Positions 1 to 10,199 of a stretch of 64,000 bases of DNA are shown one piece after another. Position 1 is the first letter of the stretch, and every line of letters starts with the position of its first letter. The stretch is from positions 56,001-120,000 of the forward strand of contig JAJOZX010000925.1 of NCBI GenBank assembly GCA_023014485.1. Reading direction: 5' to 3'. Source of the DNA: Bathynomus jamesi. Lineage: Eukaryota; Arthropoda; Malacostraca; Isopoda; Cirolanidae. Under the pieces are notes generated by a model, which was given only the letters and a program-made list of their open reading frames with translations, did not search any database and was not told where the DNA came from. A program made the position numbers and the translations under genes.

Positions 1-56
1 TAGTAGGTCCCGTCCATCATATGAGCTTAGATGCTACGAAGGAGGTTAAACAACCC
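1..56 (+). repeat. SINE 3' tail fragment
   Basis: The stretch ends in GGAGGTTAAACAACCCC, the same tail that closes the unit at 5440-5516. Its complement opens the 5S-derived SINE copies near 12745 and 14066. Only the tail is inside the window. Confidence 0.6.
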
Positions 57-392
57 CATCAGACAAACCAAACGTTCATAAAACTTTCCTTGGAGCATTT
101 GAAAAGTTAATTAACCTATGAATATAGGCTGCATTAAGAAATCTCTTCCAAATATAGATCTTAGGGCTTAGGATCACACTTTCTTAGTTTTTCCTTGTCG
201 TAAATTTAAATGTAAATCCTATAATTGGTAATGAATAGGTTTTTATTGTTTAACTAAAGTACTATTCGATACTTTAACACCTTAACATTTTAACATTTAA
301 ATTTTTTATTTAAAATAATGCCAAAACAGTATTTCAACTGGATTTTTTCATTATGACTAAGTCCATCACTATATTTACTTTCTTCATTGTAG

Positions 393-1166
393 ATGTTCCA
401 TCTGTGTGTACCATCTTCAATTGGTAGTACTCTAACCAGCTATCTGTGTCCAAATGGGACACTCTTCGACCAGTCCATTCTACAATGCAATTATTGGTAC
501 AATGTGGACTGTGAATCTTCTACCAACGATTATGATGCTAATTTGGCGTTAGCACTGAGCTACCGACGAATAAATGCCGCCCACCTTCCCCTTCACGCTG
601 CCACCAACGCAAACACACTCTCCCTCCTCTCTCAAAATGTTAATCAGCTTCAGGTTTCGAATCCGAAGAAGAAACTGTCTCAACGCATGGGGAGATTTTT
701 GGATGATGAAGACGTTACAATCGATTCTAAAAGTGATTCTGAAATCATATTTTCTCGAGAAAATAAAGCTCTAAAATCAAAGAACGAATCAATTTTTAAT
801 TTATTTAGAAACGAAACAAACACAAACAAAAGTTTTTCCAGAGATGAAGAACATTCTTCTCTAAATATTTATGGTAGGCCTTATTTACTAAATAATGCAT
901 TGAGCAAAGACGTTTTTGACCTTCGGGATAAAACGTTAAAGGATCTAATTATCCAGATTCAAAATCAGTTTAAGAACAAGAACAACCATAAAGAGAAAAC
1001 AAAATTAAACTCTACTGTAAGCTTACAAAATTTTGAGGACCAGTTACAAAACCAGTCATATTCTTCCACGAGGCCTACATTAATTAATGGCCTTGAACAT
1101 TTTAGTGAAACAAACTCATACCAATCAATTAAGTTAAATAAGAGTGAAGTAACTCCAACCAACTAA
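393..1166 (+). CDS. Terminal exon of a chitin-binding type-2 (CBM14) protein
   Basis: This is the last exon of a secreted chitin-binding protein, probably of cuticle or peritrophic matrix. A splice acceptor (pyrimidine-rich tract ending TTCATTGTAG) sits directly before position 393, so the ATG there is an internal Met and not a start. Residues 3-40 carry the second half of a CBM14 domain: FHLC, SYLCPNGTLF, LQC and NVDC give cysteines 3-6, and cysteines 1-2 must lie in an upstream exon outside the window. Residues 41-257 form a low-complexity Asn/Lys/Ser-rich tail with no domain I recognise. The frame stays open to a stop at 1166 and a poly(A) signal follows 250 bp later. The domain call is secure; the function of the tail is unknown. 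Confidence 0.8.
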   Translation: MFHLCVPSSIGSTLTSYLCPNGTLFDQSILQCNYWYNVDCESSTNDYDANLALALSYRRINAAHLPLHAATNANTLSLLSQNVNQLQVSNPKKKLSQRMGRFLDDEDVTIDSKSDSEIIFSRENKALKSKNESIFNLFRNETNTNKSFSRDEEHSSLNIYGRPYLLNNALSKDVFDLRDKTLKDLIIQIQNQFKNKNNHKEKTKLNSTVSLQNFEDQLQNQSYSSTRPTLINGLEHFSETNSYQSIKLNKSEVTPTN

Positions 1167-1418
1167 ACAGTGTATGAGTGCGGGTGTTGTACTTTGTGTT
1201 TTCGTGCCTTTTCGTTTTGTTTGTGTTTTCTGTTTAAAATTCAGAAGCTTGTCTGTGTTTACCGTTTGTTTAATCCAAACTGACCAGCTTTTTTCGGATG
1301 TAGTTACAGCCAGAGGTTCACCGATACACCTCTGTTTGCGTGATCCTTTCACCGACTGAGAGAGGGGCATTGAGACGACTGTGGAGGATCATTTCATTTT
1401 ATGTACCTTAAAATCCGA

Positions 1419-1424
1419 AATAAA
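1419..1424 (+). terminator. Poly(A) signal AATAAA
   Basis: Canonical hexamer about 250 bp after the stop codon of the chitin-binding exon, in the same orientation; this gives a plausible 3' UTR length. Confidence 0.55.
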
Positions 1425-1429
1425 CTTCC

Positions 1430-1990
1430 TGTGATGAAAACGGACTTGAGTGATTGGCGTATGAAGCTAAAAAAAAAGAAATTCTGGTTTCTTTTTAGCT
1501 TAAAAATAACTCCCAAGTGCTCCTTATTTTGTAATTTGTAACATAATTGTCAAACTCTGTATTGCAGTTGCAGGACTATAGGAAAAAAAAAAGGGTTCAT
1601 TACTCTCAAAGAAAAATAAATATAAGGTAAGCAACCTTCAAAGACAATATATTTTAGTTTGCGACAAAACATGTCCAACAACTGCAGACTTAATAAAAGA
1701 TAAGCTACGTATATATTATACAGTAAATAATATATACCTTTCTGAATCAAAAGCTAGATAAAAAAGGTTTTTGTTGAGCCTTGCCAAAATGCTTCAACGT
1801 TGCCATTTTTAGGTTTAAATATTTTTTGTACGTAATTTTTCCCTTGGAATGTGAAAAAAAAAACATGTCAGCTGAAGTTCACTTTTTAATATTTGAACCG
1901 AGTTCATGCATTAGACCAATAAATCACTGTTCAACAAATCTGAACTTTTCTTTTTTTTCTCTCAAATGAAATCTGGTGATTCCTATAGAT
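1430..1990. other. Unassigned AT-rich sequence
   Basis: Between the poly(A) signal and the first inverted end of the next mobile block I see only AT-rich sequence with A-runs; no coding exon or repeat family is recognised. Confidence 0.4.
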
Positions 1991-2118
1991 TTTTGCGCTG
2001 ATTACGAAAATGACCACGAAATTTTGCTATCACGTCAGGTTTTTGAGAAAATCACTTTTTTAATTCGAATATAATAGAATAATCTATACAGAAGGACAAT
2101 ATTAAAATGTTTGGAGCA

Positions 2119-2232
2119 AGTGTAGTTTACGTCCCCCTGTGGTGCCTAGTGTAGTTTACGTTCTCATACATTAGCCTAGTGTAGTTTACGGTCCCCTACA
2201 TTATCCTGGTATAGTTTATATTCCCCAACTTT
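2119..2232. repeat. Tandem repeat, unit about 30 bp
   Basis: AGTGTAGTTTACG starts at about 2121, 2150 and 2179, with a diverged fourth unit near 2211. An isolated copy lies at 3191. The block forms the outer arm of the foldback whose core is at 2243 and 3101. Confidence 0.65.
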
Positions 2233-2304
2233 GTCCGCGTATACCTAATCAAATAAAACGTTAAAACTAACGAAAATATTACGACTTAACCTAACCAATC
2301 GTCA

Positions 2305-2343
<39 letters not shown>

Positions 2344-2347
<4 letters not shown>

Positions 2348-3033
2348 GGAGAAATCCAATGACAAAGAGGAATGTAAATGCCATGAAAAGTCTTCTTTTC
2401 GTGAACACAGTATAAAATGTAAAACTGATGTCACTTTAGATAATTTTAAAATTCTCGGTTGTAATTCTTGTCCTAACTCACTTAGAATTTTGGAATCTCT
2501 TTATATTAAAACATTGACCCCTTCTCTAAACGTGGATTCCTCAGCTGTCCCTCTAAATTTTTTATAAACCCCCCTCCTCAACTCCCCTCCCCCCTCCCCA
2601 ATTTTTTATAATCCCCCCTCCCTAACTTATAACTCCAACCGCCCAACCCATAGCTTGTTTCCTGTTTTGTTTTGTTTTAAATTACTCGTGCCTCGGAACC
2701 AACATTGAAAGGTTCGTAGTGTTAATTATTCCAGTGTACTAATTTCAAATTTACTATATGTAATTTAAAAATAGCTTTTTAAATTTTTGGTTAATTTTAT
2801 ATGTAAATTTTTATAACTTTGAATTTAACCCTCTTCTTTTAGTCTTTTTAAAATTTGCTTTTACTGAATAGGTTTTATGGAAATTATTTTGTCTTGTTCA
2901 CATTTATTTATTGATTCTAATTTCATATTGTTATTATCTAGCCTGATGATGAGCGTATTGCTCGAAACGTTGCGCATTAAAGAAGACTTTTCATGGCATT
3001 TACATTCCTCTTTGTCATTGGATTTCTCCTAAA
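2344..3033 (+). mobile_element. Penelope-like retroelement fragment
   Basis: Reading + from 2349 gives the end of a GIY-YIG endonuclease region (DNFKILG, then RILESLYIKTLTPSLNV), as at the C terminus of Penelope-like elements. About 370 bp later a hammerhead-like core appears at 2943. The first 53 bp of the fragment recur inverted at 2981-3033, so the insert is flanked by its own inverted end, a common outcome of Penelope insertion. The family call rests on the GIY-YIG tail and this structure. The element is 5' truncated and inactive. Confidence 0.65.
2943..2972 (+). ncRNA. Hammerhead-like ribozyme core
   Basis: CTGATGA is followed by a 4-bp stem (GAGC/GCTC with loop GTATT) and then GAAAC: the two conserved catalytic boxes and stem II of a hammerhead. 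Penelope-like elements are known to carry minimal hammerheads. The expected closing triplet after GAAAC is not clearly present (GTTGCGC follows), so activity is doubtful. Confidence 0.4.
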
Positions 3034-3206
3034 TATTAAATTGAAGCTTTGTAGAAGCAAACCGCATGACTATATATATATAATATTATATATATATATA
3101 TTGACGATTGGTTATATTAAGTCGTAATATTTTCGTTAGTTTTAACGTTTTATTTGATGGATTCATTTAAAAAATGTCTCCTAAGATCCTAGTGTAGTTT
3201 ACTTAG

Positions 3207-3930
3207 TTAAAATGTTTTTCTTGATGATTTTCGCTTGTAAATGACATCTGAGGCTTCCCTTATTAGCGTCCAGCAGTAATCAGCCAGCATGTTTGAACTC
3301 CACTTGCCCTGGTATCGTTTCTCCATCGCAGAAATGTCCTAATGAAACCGCTCTCCATGTTCATCGCTGACATCTTCCAAGAAAAAATCCAAGTGTGAAT
3401 GCAAAAAATTAATTTTTAAACTCGTATTACACCCCAATGATCTGTAAGCTTGGAGAAGTTCATCAACCAATTCCGCATAGTTAGGCGATTTTTTGGTGCC
3501 TAAGAAATTCTGGGTCACTGCTTTAAAAGCACTCCAAGCTGTTTTTTCAGATTCATTCAGGACTTCATCAAAGGCACCATCTTTCATTAACTCATTTATT
3601 TGTGGACCAATGAAAATTCCCTCTTTTATTTTGGCATCACTAATCAGATGAAATTTTTGTTTCAAGTACTGTACCGGAATCCGTCTCCCGTTCTGTCCAT
3701 TGCCTTAACAAAATTTTTCATCAATCCTAGTTTGATGTGTAAAGGTGGAAAATAAACTTTTTCAGGATCCACCAATTTATGGAACGCAACATTTTTTTGT
3801 CCAGGGGTGAAAGATTGATGAGGTGGCCAGTTCTTAACAGTATAGTGAGAATTCTTTGCGCTGCTGTCCCATTCACAAAGAAAACAGCAATATTTCGTAT
3901 ATCCAAGCTGTAAACACAAGAAGCAGCCCA
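3207..3930 (-). pseudogene. Broken mobile-type gene, widespread arthropod repeat protein
   Basis: Read on the minus strand it gives GYTKYCCFLCEWDS, then LPPLHIKLGLMKNFVKAM-like sequence (here FPPLHIKLGLMKNFVKAM), SLKINFLHSHLDFF, DEHGERFH, a stop, and then MEKRYQGKWS and MLADYCWTL to a final stop at 3207. I recognise this protein from many arthropod genomes as a multicopy, uncharacterised, probably transposon-encoded product. Damage: a frameshift near 3662 and a TAG after ERFH, where a Gln is expected. The 5' part beyond 3930 is lost or unrecognised. The biochemical role is unknown. Confidence 0.65.
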
Positions 3931-4144
3931 GGTTTGAACGTGTCAGGAGCAGAAATTACACCATCTTACATTAGCTAAAACATTTTCTGCTGGGGTACTC
4001 TCAACTTTGCGGGTAGATGCAATTTTAATAATTTGTTCAATTTATCATCTATACACAAATTTGGTCGAGAAATGTGCCCCAAATTTCTCCAAAAACCTGA
4101 CGTGATAGCAAAATTTCGTTATCATTTTAGTAATCAGAGATGGA

Positions 4145-4660
4145 AAATGCAAAGGAAACAACTATTATCATTTAAGCAAACTTGGAGAATGTTCTAAAGT
4201 ATTTCTTATTATTGCTCCCATTAGTGAGGGTTACACTGGGCCATAACGTATGCGTAGCCCATCCTATCTTACTTTTTTATTTGTTTATTAATTATTTTAT
4301 TAATTATTTGTTCCTATAGAAATTTAATAATTATTATTGTTTAATCAGTTGTTTATTTATTTGTTTGCTACACGACTAATTTTTGGTTATCAAAGATAAG
4401 AGTTTAATGAAATCAATATTTTATTATTACTTATTTTTAGTTTTTATTAATTCTGGTAATCTTTTACAGCACAAAAATAATAATAATAATAATAATAATG
4501 ACCTTAATATTAAAAATTCTAATGTATTTTTTTTATTTATTGTATATATTTTTACTATTTTGAATACGAAATGTATCATCGGTTATCAAAGTCAGGATAT
4601 ACACTAGGCCGGAAGGTAGCGTAGCGTAGGTCAGTGTAACCTGATTTTGGTAATCTGACC
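4145..4660. other. Unassigned AT-rich sequence with (AAT)n
   Basis: Contains a short (AAT)n run near 4476-4498 and no recognised gene. Confidence 0.4.
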
Positions 4661-4662
4661 AA

Positions 4663-5156
4663 GGGCGGATCCAGAAACGGTAGTCAAAGGGGGGAGGGCA
4701 CCAAACAGATATCATGCCGAGTATTTTATTTGATCCACATTTTTTTATATAGGCTATCATACGCTTCACTCACCATACTGTGAAGTAGCAACAGGAAATG
4801 GGCTTCCTGTTCCTGTGCGTGAGCTGAAAGGTATAAAAAAAACACACTCCCCCAAGAGGATGATCCACATTTAAATTATATTATAATGCATACATAGGCC
4901 CTAATTTTCAATGGTGTGATAGTGATAGTTGCATTGACAAAGAATAGTATATATAATATTATATTATATTATATAAAATATTATATATAAATATAAAGTT
5001 TATCGTAGTTGCATGAAAATTGTGGATTTTATGGGCAATTTTTGAAAAATGATGTAAAGCGTTTTATGGACTTCACTGAAATTTCGACTTGGTCTCCTTT
5101 GGGGAGCTAGCCTAAGGGGGGCACGTGCCCCCCTAGACTCCCCCCACTGGATCTGC
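4663..5156. mobile_element. Possible MITE with GGGCGGATCCAG ends
   Basis: GGGCGGATCCAG near 4663 is matched 11 of 12 by the complement of CTGGATCTGCCC near 5156. Poly-G/poly-C blocks lie just inside each end. No clean target duplication is visible. Confidence 0.35.
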
Positions 5157-5277
5157 CCATGCCGGCTGTATAAAGTCTTCAGTTAAAAAAGAAGTTTCAG
5201 TACCGCTGTTTATAATGGTAAAGAATTTAATAAGAATAACTTTCTACACTGAGTCTCATTTACTGGGTAGGATATAC

Positions 5278-5516
5278 CTTGGTTAACCTTGGTTTTGCTT
5301 CCGCTCGAATTGTTCATGTTGACGAAGGTCAAACTTGTTGCTCCACCTTAGACCCGCAGCTTAACTTGGAATCCGAACCACGACACACCACGGGTAGTCA
5401 GAAATTACAAAATCCTCGCCCGGATTCGATCTCAAGACCTCCGATCCCGCGTAAAGCTGTGGGTCCCCTCCGTTATATGACTTTAAGTATTACGAAGGAG
5501 GTTAAACAACCCCATC
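5278..5516. repeat. Mosaic SINE
   Basis: The left part (5278-5391) is the 3' half of the tRNA-SINE family at 52629, in minus orientation. The right part (about 5440-5516) is the 3' tail of the 5S-SINE family in plus orientation. Between them is a box-B-like CCCGGATTCGATCTC. Two retroposed units abut here in opposite orientations. Confidence 0.6.
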
Positions 5517-5519
5517 ATT

Positions 5520-6188
5520 ACATTTTCCTGTACATTTATTGTACATAATTGATCAGTCAGGAAATTTTTTTATTCAATTCATGAAAAATAAAAGTAAACT
5601 TCTTTTGCATTATTACTGCATATTTTACACTTTGGGGATCTTACCCCTTGCTTAGATTTTCCGCTGTGCCATCTATTGGCGATAGGCGGAGTCGTTCTTG
5701 CAATAGATGGTGCCGATACCCACTAACCCTTACCTTTTCCTGCGTATATGTCAAGTTCATAAAAACACTCAACAAATAAGTAAATAGTGTCAGACATAAA
5801 CATTTTTAAGGTGTAGTTTTCATATAATTTTGGTGTAGAGTCTATCTTATGTCATCGCGACAATGTTTAGGATACACACAGCTCATCGCGACATTAACCA
5901 TGTTGTCATAGATTCAGTAATTTTTATTTTATTTAAAATCATTAAATGTCATAATAAAAGGAATATAATGAAGGTTGGGCTAGGTTACTCAGAGGTTTGG
6001 TTAGGCTTGGTTAGGTTAAGTTAATTATTTAGATTAGGTTTAATGTCATCATTCACAGTTAAAAAGGAGAAATTGTCGCGGTTTTGTAAGGTAACTAAAC
6101 GTGTCTACGTGTATATGAATTAAATCAGGAGCTCAGAACTTAGAGAAACGTTTCATCGGTTGGGCTAAAAATATCTCATTTCTCTTCA
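5520..6188. other. Unassigned sequence
   Basis: AT-rich; includes short TTAGGTT runs around 6000-6030 and an imperfect inverted motif around 5670-5730. No gene is seen. Confidence 0.4.
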
Positions 6189-6196
6189 AACATTTA

Positions 6197-6402
6197 GGAT
6201 CACCTGAAAATCAGGGCCCCCCCATGTATTCTTGTTTTTTTCTTTACAGTACCAAATATAATAATAAAATTAAACTGAATGCCCGGTTAGGTCAACTGTA
6301 CGCCCTTGACGATTGGTTAGGTTAAGTCGTGATATTTCCGTTAGTTTTAACGAAGATATCATTTCGTAATTGAGGCTGGGAGCCCTGATCTTCAGGTGAT
6401 CC
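6197..6402. mobile_element. Foldback MITE, GGATCACCTG ends
   Basis: The ends are GGATCACCTG...CAGGTGATCC, and the flanking 8-bp duplication AACATTTA (6189-6196 and 6403-6410) is perfect. Inside is one copy of the TTAGG-rich core (GGTTAGGTCAACTGTACGCC). The left inner arm has been replaced by unrelated AT-rich sequence. Confidence 0.8.
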
Positions 6403-6916
6403 AACATTTAATTTCTTTGCATGTTTTTCATTGAAATGTATTTATCTGTAAAAAAATGGAAACAGTGCAAACTATTATTAAACAATGATTTCATGGTTGT
6501 ATATTGTAGGCATTCATCTTAATTTAGGATGGATGTAACAATCTGTAATATATGTAACAATAAAGTACAACAATAAATGTTTAAAACAACATGGATGAGT
6601 CTCAACCTTTTGTATAATTTTATTGGGTGCGAAAGGCCTGGTTCGAAAACATCCGTATGTTAAAAAAAGTTGTAGAAATAACCACATATATTTCCAAATA
6701 AAATATAAACAAAACAAATATTTACCACAAAATAAATTTAGAATAAAAAAATAATAACCCTTGTTTCTAACCAACCAACTAGTGAAGTTGGGTTTCCCTA
6801 ATTAACAAAAAGAAGAAAAAAATGTTTGAGACAAAGAAAAACCGAGTTCTTTGTTAAACTTCGAAAAATTTTGACTGCTGAATCAAGTGGGCTAGTTTTT
6901 TATAAAAAAATTCGGG

Positions 6917-7489
6917 TCTTTCCTGTTTCATTAATTGTTTCCGATTTTTATGAAAACAACGTAATATGTATTTTTTCACGCTGATTTCAAAATTATAAAC
7001 CATTTCATCGAGAAATACTTAGGTTAGGTTAGGTTTGGTTTGGTTTGGTTTAAAAATAAGTTTTTTCGAAATGAAAGTAAATTATAGAATACTACAAAAA
7101 GTATTAGAACGGTGTAATCACTGCAAGCATAGGCTAGGCTATTTTTTAAACGGTGGCGTTGCGCATCTATTTTGTTCTTCCGCTGCAAGCATAGACTATA
7201 TAGTTCAACATCTTTTTACTTTCCAATGACTGACAAAATTAATTTTATAGAATTATATAGGAAGACTGAGACAGAAGAAAATGCAGTAAATTTTTTACAA
7301 GAATATAACTTAATACCGAAAGAAAAACAGTGTCCTAGAAAACATCAAATGCTAATAAGCCTAACTTAACCTAACCTAACCTAAGTATTTCTCGATGAAA
7401 TGGTTTATAATTTTGAAATCAGCGTGAAAAATTGTACATATCACGTTGTTTTCATAAAAATCGGAAACGGTTAATGAAACAGGAAAGAA
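6917..7489. mobile_element. Foldback element with Merlin-like coding remnant
   Basis: Arms of about 120 bp (6917-7037 and 7370-7489; start TTTCCTGTTTCATTAA) are inverted. The inner ends of both arms are TTAGG-type tracts. The spacer carries a + strand transposase N terminus at 7226. Confidence 0.65.
7226..7369 (+). pseudogene. Merlin/ISXO2-like transposase N-terminal fragment
   Basis: A 47-residue reading frame, FIELYRKTETEENAVNFLQE then YNLIPKEKQCPRKHQM, resembles the N terminus of ISXO2/IS1595-type (Merlin) transposases, where such a start precedes a zinc ribbon (here C-x-x-x-H). The frame runs into the foldback arm and stops, so the catalytic domain is missing. The family assignment is by remembered resemblance only. 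Confidence 0.45.
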
Positions 7490-8196
7490 TAAATAAATAA
7501 AATTTAGGGTTGCCAAGTGTCCTTTATTTCAAAGGACAGTTCTTTATTTCAGCTCATGTGTCCTTGTTCTTTGATAAACTCGGAAAGGACACCATGTGTC
7601 CTTTAATTCAGTAATTGACTCTCAAAATCCTATTCATCACTAAAAATTTGAGACGGAGATGTTTTCAAACTTAATTAATTCGTTAATCGGGGAGAAGTGA
7701 TTCAACAAATTATTTACAAATCATTATAATGAATGAAGCCTTTATTTATTTATAAAATTGTACTTATCTTGACTTCGACCAGCCTTCAGTAAAGCTGTAT
7801 CATTTTTTATTTTGCCAGCAAAATCGGCACAATTGTCTTTTAAATTGAAATAAATCTACCCTTCACGGTTATTATTCGTTTTTTGACCCAGTCACACCCA
7901 GCTATAACAGCAATATATATTGATTATTGAATAACCAATCAAAACTGAATAAGAAAATATATATATATTATCTTGTGCAAATCTGTATAAAATGTGTTTT
8001 TTTATTAAAATATATTTCCTATTTTTGGTGTTTTTTCAATATATATATATCGACTATTTGGTGAATATTTCTTATTTTTGGTGATTCTGGCTACTTCTGC
8101 GTAATTCAATTTGTCCTGTTTTACAAGTAAATAATTTTTAGCAATTTTTCGTCTGTTCAGTTCAGTTTTTTTGTGATTAGAAGTATGACGTGTCAG

Positions 8197-8412
8197 TTAT
8201 GCATATTTGATTTTGAAGACGTGATCCGCCATATTGCCCTCGATGAAGACAAGAGTTTATACCTTTTTTTCAATCACAGAATAATTAAGACATCCGTGAC
8301 CTGCTCTAAATGCAATAGTGTTTGTATTTTAAGAAAAGACCAGGTCTTTAGGTGCCGTAAAAAAATCTTAAAAATAAACGTGTGTCGTTTCAGTTTAAGG
8401 GCGCGCGAAATT
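8197..8412 (+). pseudogene. Zinc-ribbon transposase-like fragment (Merlin type)
   Basis: The frame reads ALDEDKSLYLFFNHRI, then VTCSKCNSVCILRKDQVFRC, a C-x2-C...C zinc-ribbon-like block similar to ISXO2-type N termini. It ends prematurely. Weak but consistent with the fragment at 7226. Confidence 0.35.
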
Positions 8413-8565
8413 TAGCGGACTACCCATGCAAGGTTGGCATATGTTATTACATTATCATTTGTATAATTTAGGTCTCGGGGGTACGGGGGCGGAGCCCCTG
8501 TAAAGATCACGCATCACAAATTGATCGGTCGTAATGTTTTGCAGACAGTTCAGTACATGACACCG

Positions 8566-8652
8566 GTTAGGTCAACTGTACGCCCTTGATGATTGGTTAG
8601 GTTAAGTCATGATATTTTCGTTTAAATTCGTTAGTTTAAACGAAAATGACGA
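8566..8652. repeat. Foldback core fragment
   Basis: One full core (GGTTAGGTCAACTGTACGCC onward) is followed by a short inverted AACGAAAAT, as in the foldback family; no outer arms remain. Confidence 0.6.
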
Positions 8653-8658
8653 GTGCAA

Positions 8659-8815
8659 ACTTTTCTGGTTAATTTTCAGGTGTTTTGTACGAAACTGCCA
8701 TCCGTTTCCTGTACAAATGCGTACTTTTCAAGATGAGATATCTCGAAAACTACGCATTTGCACAGGAAACGGATGGCAGATTCGTGCAGAACACCTCAAA
8801 ATTGACCAGAAAAGT
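8659..8815. mobile_element. Palindromic MITE
   Basis: Arms of about 64 bp (start ACTTTTCTGGTTAATTTTCA) are inverted with a roughly 30-bp spacer. The arms include CCATCCGTTTCCTGTACAAA and its complement. There is no coding content. Confidence 0.65.
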
Positions 8816-9479
8816 TTGTTCTCATTATAAAGAGAGACTGGGTCAAAAAGCGAATAATTACCAAGTTCACTTTTTATTAATTCTACTGAACATGTTTCTG
8901 TCATCTCGCCACTTAGCATTCATTACACTGAAAATTCTTTCGCAATATGCTGATGTTCCAGGCACCGACAAAGCATAGGACACCACTTTGAAAATATTTA
9001 TACATTTAAAACCATTGTTTTTTAAGATGAGGTGCCATTTACCTGCCGTACTTAAGCAGTACAGAAACAGATGTTCAGTAGAATTAATAAAAAGTGAACT
9101 TTTGATTTATTTCAATTTAAAAGACAATTGTGCCGATTTTGCTGGCAAAATAAAAAATGATACAGCTTTACTGAAGGCTGGTCGAAGTCAAGATAAGTAC
9201 AATTTTATAAATAAATAAAGGCTTCATTCATTATAATGATTTGTAAATATTTTCCTGTCTTTAATTCACAAAATATAATAAAGAAATTTAAAAATGTTTC
9301 ATTTCACTACAGTAGTGTGATTTTACAAGTGTACGACTTTCTAGACATATTTTATCTATGAATATAATAAAGAAATTGTAAAAAATATTGCACAAGTAAA
9401 TTTTTATCATGATGAGCAATGGAATATACGGTAGCGTGCAAGTGTCCTTTATTCAAGATCTGTTGACTTGGCAACCCTA

Positions 9480-9830
9480 GCCGAAAGATCCAAAAATTCT
9501 TGTAGTTCCCCAACTAACCGGGCAACTTAAAGTCAACCTTTAAATCTCATTATTAACCACTGCAATTAAACTAAAAACTGAAACCCTGTTTAACTAAATA
9601 GTGGCCTACCAGAACTAGGTGTAAGTAGCTTAATCAAAATACTTAACTAAGGTAAGAGATTAAAACTAGGTACCTAGAAGAAACTCGAACCGGGCTACAA
9701 CAGCCCTAACTAAATAATTAAATGGCTGGAATAGCCCCTATTAAAACTTAAGGGCAATATAGCCCTAACCTAACTTAAGTAAAAACGTTCAAAACGTTAA
9801 ACCTTTATGAAAATAAAAACCCACTCTAAT
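9480..9830. repeat. Degenerate local repeats
   Basis: CTTAAGGGCAATATAGCCCT and the following CTAACTTAA occur at about 9747 and again at about 10213, flanking the palindrome at 9831-10194. The rest is AT-rich. Confidence 0.45.
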
Positions 9831-10194
9831 AGACAGAGTTTATTTCCACGACAGTTTCGACGCCCACTGGCATCCTCCTCGGGTGGATACAGAAACACGA
9901 ATGAACCAAATCAAGAGGGAAAAACAGTCCAGGGACCGACCGTTAAGAAATTCGCACCTAGGTTAGATCCCATTCTCCCGACACCGGAAGGGCATTTTCA
10001 TTTTCATTTTCGAATGTACTTAATGAAAATGCCCTTCCGGTGTCGGGAGAATGGGATCTAACCTAGGTGCGAATTTCTTAACGGTCGGTCCCTGGACTGT
10101 TTTTCCCTCTTGTTTTGGTTCATTCGTGTTTCTGTATCCACCCGAGGAGGATGCCAGTGGGCGTCGAAACTGTCGTGGAAATAAACTGTCTGTT
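9831..10194. mobile_element. Perfectly symmetrical palindrome, Penelope-type end
   Basis: Arms 9831-10004 and 10021-10194 are 174 bp each and nearly identical in inverted order, with a 16-bp spacer. Each arm carries a hammerhead-like block (GATGCC...GGCGTC stem, then GAAAC, then GTCGTGGAAATAAA), as in Penelope-like terminal repeats. I infer two head-to-head terminal repeats without the coding region. Confidence 0.6.
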
Positions 10195-10199
10195 AAACC

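Larger units (their letters stand above)
2243..3165. mobile_element. Foldback element split by an insertion
   Basis: The left core (2243-2308: AAACGTTAAAACTAACG then TTAACCTAACCAATCGTC) recurs inverted at 3101-3160. The two halves are separated by AT microsatellite and a Penelope-like fragment. The core is the one shared by the foldback family seen also at 6197, 11021, 12338, 20898, 30556, 38244, 46317, 47135 and 58908. Confidence 0.65.
1993..4143. mobile_element. Composite element with inverted ends
   Basis: About 50 bp at 1993-2048 (containing TTTTGCTATCACGTCAGG) recurs inverted at 4083-4143. Between them lie a minus-strand pseudogene of mobile-type character, a block of tandem repeats, and a Penelope-like fragment. 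The inverted ends suggest one DNA transposon of about 2.15 kb that took later insertions; the superfamily is unknown. No target duplication was identified. Confidence 0.5.
7506..9479. mobile_element. Nested element with AGGGTTGCCAAGT ends
   Basis: AGGGTTGCCAAGT at about 7507 recurs inverted at about 9466-9479. Long inner arms (7712-7857 and 9106-9248) are also inverted, and smaller inverted blocks lie at 8867-8905/9068-9112. The right arm reads NCADFAGKIKND then TALLKAGRSQDKYNFINK and a stop on the + strand, a protein C terminus I do not recognise. No target duplication was found. Confidence 0.5.

Noticed and set aside
7010..7385. Telomeric TTAGG array
   Set aside because: Only two to four TTAGG-like units at each site, always inside inverted elements. 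Not a telomere or a telomere scar that can be supported.
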